A stretch of 64,000 nt of DNA from Temnopleurus reevesii (Eukaryota > Echinodermata > Echinoidea > Temnopleuroida > Temnopleuridae): assembly GCA_036244855.1 (NCBI GenBank), contig BQKZ01000315.1:1-64000 (forward strand), given 5' to 3'. The translations under genes were made by a program, and so were the position numbers. The notes under the pieces were generated by a model that was given only the letters and a program-made list of their open reading frames with translations, was not told the DNA's origin and ran no database searches. Positions 60,556 through 64,000 of this stretch are shown one piece after another; positions within the stretch are counted from its first letter, which is position 1; each line of letters starts with the position of its first letter.

Positions 60556-63500
60556 TTGTGTATCCACCTGTCTATCTTAACCACCATAACAAAGGTTTGT
60601 GATTAATGGCTAATGAACTTGACCTTGCATGTACCTTTTTTTCAATGGACTTGCCAGTAAACCATCAGAAATACTCTTTCAAAGTAGCAATTAATCTCAA
60701 ACATATGTGTTAATGGGGCCATTGCTATCAAAACAGACAATCCATACAATTTGCCGGGATAGTGTTTTGAGGGTACCATAGGAATTTTTTTCTTTGTCAC
60801 AGCATTGTCACAAATAGATAATGTCTGTAATAAAAAAAAAATTAATGTGACTAGGGAAAATTGTTGGGTTCTCCCTCATTCAGTGAAAGATAGTAGCAAA
60901 GTTAAAGAATATGATATTTGGTGTGCCTGTCTGGCAAGGACTGTCTACTGGCAAACATTTCTACAGTCTGCCACCAAGAAAAATAGATTCCGACCAAACG
61001 AACGAAGAATCAGTGTATGTACATTACACCTTTGCCAGTATTTGTGGTTGGTCTTGTTTGAATTTCACCACTATCACAAGTAAAGTACAGTCATATTACC
61101 AATTTTGGTTTTTGGAAACTAAAGAATAATTGGTCACACACACATAATCATAACTTTTCAAACAAAGGAATTTATTATAGATTTGAAATAGTATTTATTG
61201 ACATTAAAGAATGTATCTAATAAATCTACAATTGTTTGGATATATATTTCATTTCAAACTAATGGCCTCCTTTAACTTTCCAAAATAATGTAACCCCATA
61301 CTGAATGAGACTTTTTTTCTCAATAGAATGTTATGTAACTATACTTTTATTTACATAATTCACAAAACAAATATCAGTACTTAGATGTTATTTGTAAAAA
61401 CAAAATCAAACAAATTTGAACTCTTTCAAGAAATACATTATTAAACATGATCCCCCGACATGGTCATTATTTTTTCAACAATACAAGATATTACAGTGGG
61501 TGAAAAAATCAAAGGAAATCCATTAATCAAACTAAGAATGTTAGGGTCAAAAACTTCTGTGATTGACTGAAAATAATGTATGTAATATAACTTCTTCTGA
61601 CATGTAACTCGTTTAAGATTACTTAATTTCTTTCAGTGATAAACTCACATATCCTCAAAGCAAATGAAAATGTAAGAGGTTCATTAAAAAAGGTAGATAA
61701 CATCAAGCTGCCAAAAAATTATACTCTTGAATGAAAAATTTGTGATAAATTGCATCAACTTGATTCTCTTGAATAATTTTATATTTGTGGTTAATTCCAT
61801 TGGAATATTTCAAATTTCAAGGAAAGTAAATTCTATGTGTTTCATGATGATAGCGGTGCTGAAAAATGGGAAAATATGAACAGAGACTTGATCTGATTTT
61901 TATAAAAATGACCTAATACTACACAAATGGAAAAACTAAATACATTTTATATGTACATAAAACTATAACTCGGCAAGCACAAGATCAAAGATTTAAAAAT
62001 TTAGAGCAAAAACAAATTTTCATCACTTATTTGCTTCCCTCTTCATGAAAATTATTCAAACCCCACAATTTCAGACCTTCTTTAGGGGTACAAGAGCCTA
62101 AATATTTCCATCTCAAATTTCACATAATTCTGTAAACATACAGTATACACATTATTATAGTTTTTTTTAATAAACATACATATATAGAAAAGCTAATATA
62201 TTTGGTCCCATAGAAAGCTATATAATAAAAATTCTGATATATATTTAAAACAATTTGTCTAAATTGTGCAATATATTTCAAGAATGCCATAGAAGTTGAA
62301 GATAGACTTATATTTATTAAAGTATCTAAAATATGATATTCTGTAATACTAAGTTCAATTTACAAGATCTAATAATTTCATAAATTACAGTACATGGTAA
62401 ATACAATGAAAATTGATAGGCTAAAATGAACTATATACAATATTCCATTCATGTAATTTATTTTACTTCTGTAAAGACACTAAGAAATATTTCGATCACA
62501 TATTTGAACCAGGCATGTACGTGCGGTACATTTACCAAAAAAGTCACATTTGATGATAAAATGCCGTTTGTTCCAGAATATTAATCACACTAGGAATTAT
62601 ATTGCGAATAACTGAACAGCTGAACAAAATATAATTCCAATGCCATGTCATTCAGTACTAAAGTAAACACTGAATATCCATTTGAAAAAAATCCTAGCAA
62701 ATTCTTGAACAGTTTAATAACTAAAAATTATGTGTTTTTAAAAGGAATTTTTGAAAGAATTGTCTTTCACGGTAATATTGTCTGATGTCTCTCTACTGCA
62801 TGCTATTCACATTTATTCAAAATCTACCAGCATCCAACAAGTCTTTTGGTTTTCATGAAATGATATGATGTCCAGTGTCCTACTCTTGAGGAAACAATGA
62901 TTGGTATGAAATACAATTTCATTAAAATATTATGCATTTATCAAAATAGGAGGAATAAGATACAGTGTGTCAACATGATGTGGAAATAATATTTCTCTTC
63001 ATAATTTGCACAAATTCAATCAAATATAATAGGCATAATAGCTACAGAGCATATAAAGAATAAGAAAATACAATGTAGTTGATCTCTTTGTACAATATAA
63101 AACACAGGGTACAATTCATAAATCTACAGAAAACTCTTATTCTAAAGAACAATAATACAATTTACTATAATGAGAACATAGAAATACTGATAATTTGTAT
63201 GTACAGGATAAATATAATTACTATGAAGGAATGCACTCTTTGAAACAGTACAATTCACATAGCAATATACTATGATGACAAATACCTTCAAGAATTATAT
63301 GCAAATACTTTTCATGACATTCTACACTATTTTGTACATGGTAATTTAAAATTATTTGTATGGAATTCATGACGACATCATTAAAATAAATTAACTTTTC
63401 AATTATTCAAAGACGATAAAAACATTCAATACTCGACAACCTTTCTCCCATATCAAAGGAAGCCTAGAATACACAGGGACCATTCTTACAAAACTTTCAG

Positions 63501-64000
63501 ATATATCAACTTACAGTCTACCTTTGCTGATCCTTGCTTTTAATTGGATGATTAAATTTTAGTGTAAAATTGGCATTGATTATGGATGAAATACAAGCCT
63601 TGATTTAGTAATGAAAAAAATCTCTCCTAGCCAATCAATCCATTTTCAGTCAAGTTTCCATTTGGAATGACACAATTTTTTTTCTATAACAACTAGCTCT
63701 TATTGCTTATTCAACAAGCATGCACAAAGTTCTCAATCATACATATACCTTGGTCGTTTCTGGTCCATACAGACGTGCCTAAGCAACCTGGCAAATCTTT
63801 TTGTTGCTAAATACTCTGTTCAAAATAACAAACATTCCAAATTGCAATGCTTGAATGTGATTCCACAAATAAACCAGTCAATGAGCTGAAATCTTAATTA
63901 CTTTTCCAAGAAAAGTATCAACCATTCATAGCATCACATCCTTTTCAAGTTAAAAAAGTGAGCTGTGGAGTCATACACTAATCCATGAACACTTCTATTT

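Larger units (their letters stand above)
56088..64000. other. COA4 downstream region, no gene recognised
   Basis: COA4 3' UTR, then AT-rich DNA. A frame at 56916-57076 after a TTTTCAG acceptor-like site could be a downstream exon but matches no family I know. Mobile elements: a MITE at 57113-57339, a degenerate pogo-like MITE at about 57868-57972, and the nested element at 59116-60555. From about 61100 to 64000 I see no exon, repeat array or RNA gene. Confidence 0.55.

Overview
This is AT-rich, intron-rich animal DNA, most likely from an echinoderm such as a sea urchin. The grounds are long introns, animal-type coactivator and mitochondrial genes, a tRNA-derived SINE with a GCGCTATATAA + (ATT)n tail, CR1/L2-like LINE ends, TTAA-flanked piggyBac-like DNA, many foldback elements, and an inverted minisatellite structure like sea-urchin TU elements. 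The species call is inference.

Five protein-coding genes can be built exon by exon, with reading phase carried across every junction. (1) TADA2B, minus strand, 22144 down to 7245: 12 exons with ZZ, SANT and ADA2 middle regions. The C-terminal SWIRM part was not found and probably lies beyond the left edge. (2) MED17, plus strand, 22176-36683: 13 exons, 638 codons, apparently complete. (3) DTD2, minus strand, 41336 down to 38609: three exons, 172 codons, with one in-frame TAA at codon 124. (4) A CARF/ALS2CR8-like gene, minus strand, 54124 down to about 43180: six exons. (5) COA4, plus strand, 54660-56087: two exons encoding a twin CX9C protein.

Two pairs are head to head. TADA2B and MED17, both RNA polymerase II coactivator subunits (SAGA-type and Mediator), have only 31 bp between their start codons. 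The CARF-like gene and COA4 start 535 bp apart. Each divergent region has a perfect TGACGTCA palindrome. MED17 and DTD2 are tail to tail.

The rest is intron and intergenic DNA full of mobile-element debris: a 595-bp TTAA-flanked foldback (964-1558), a SINE (10994-11296), an LTR-element fragment with a tRNA-Leu primer-binding site (20364-20381), two related foldback elements in MED17 intron 1 (one broken by a gap flanked by identical sequence), pogo/Tigger-like MITEs, LINE 3' ends, a piggyBac-like 5' end with a His-tract ORF (52522-53266), and a LINE nested inside another element (59116-60555). MED17 introns and 3' flank also carry decayed copies of its own exons. No gene was seen from 56.1 kb to the right edge.
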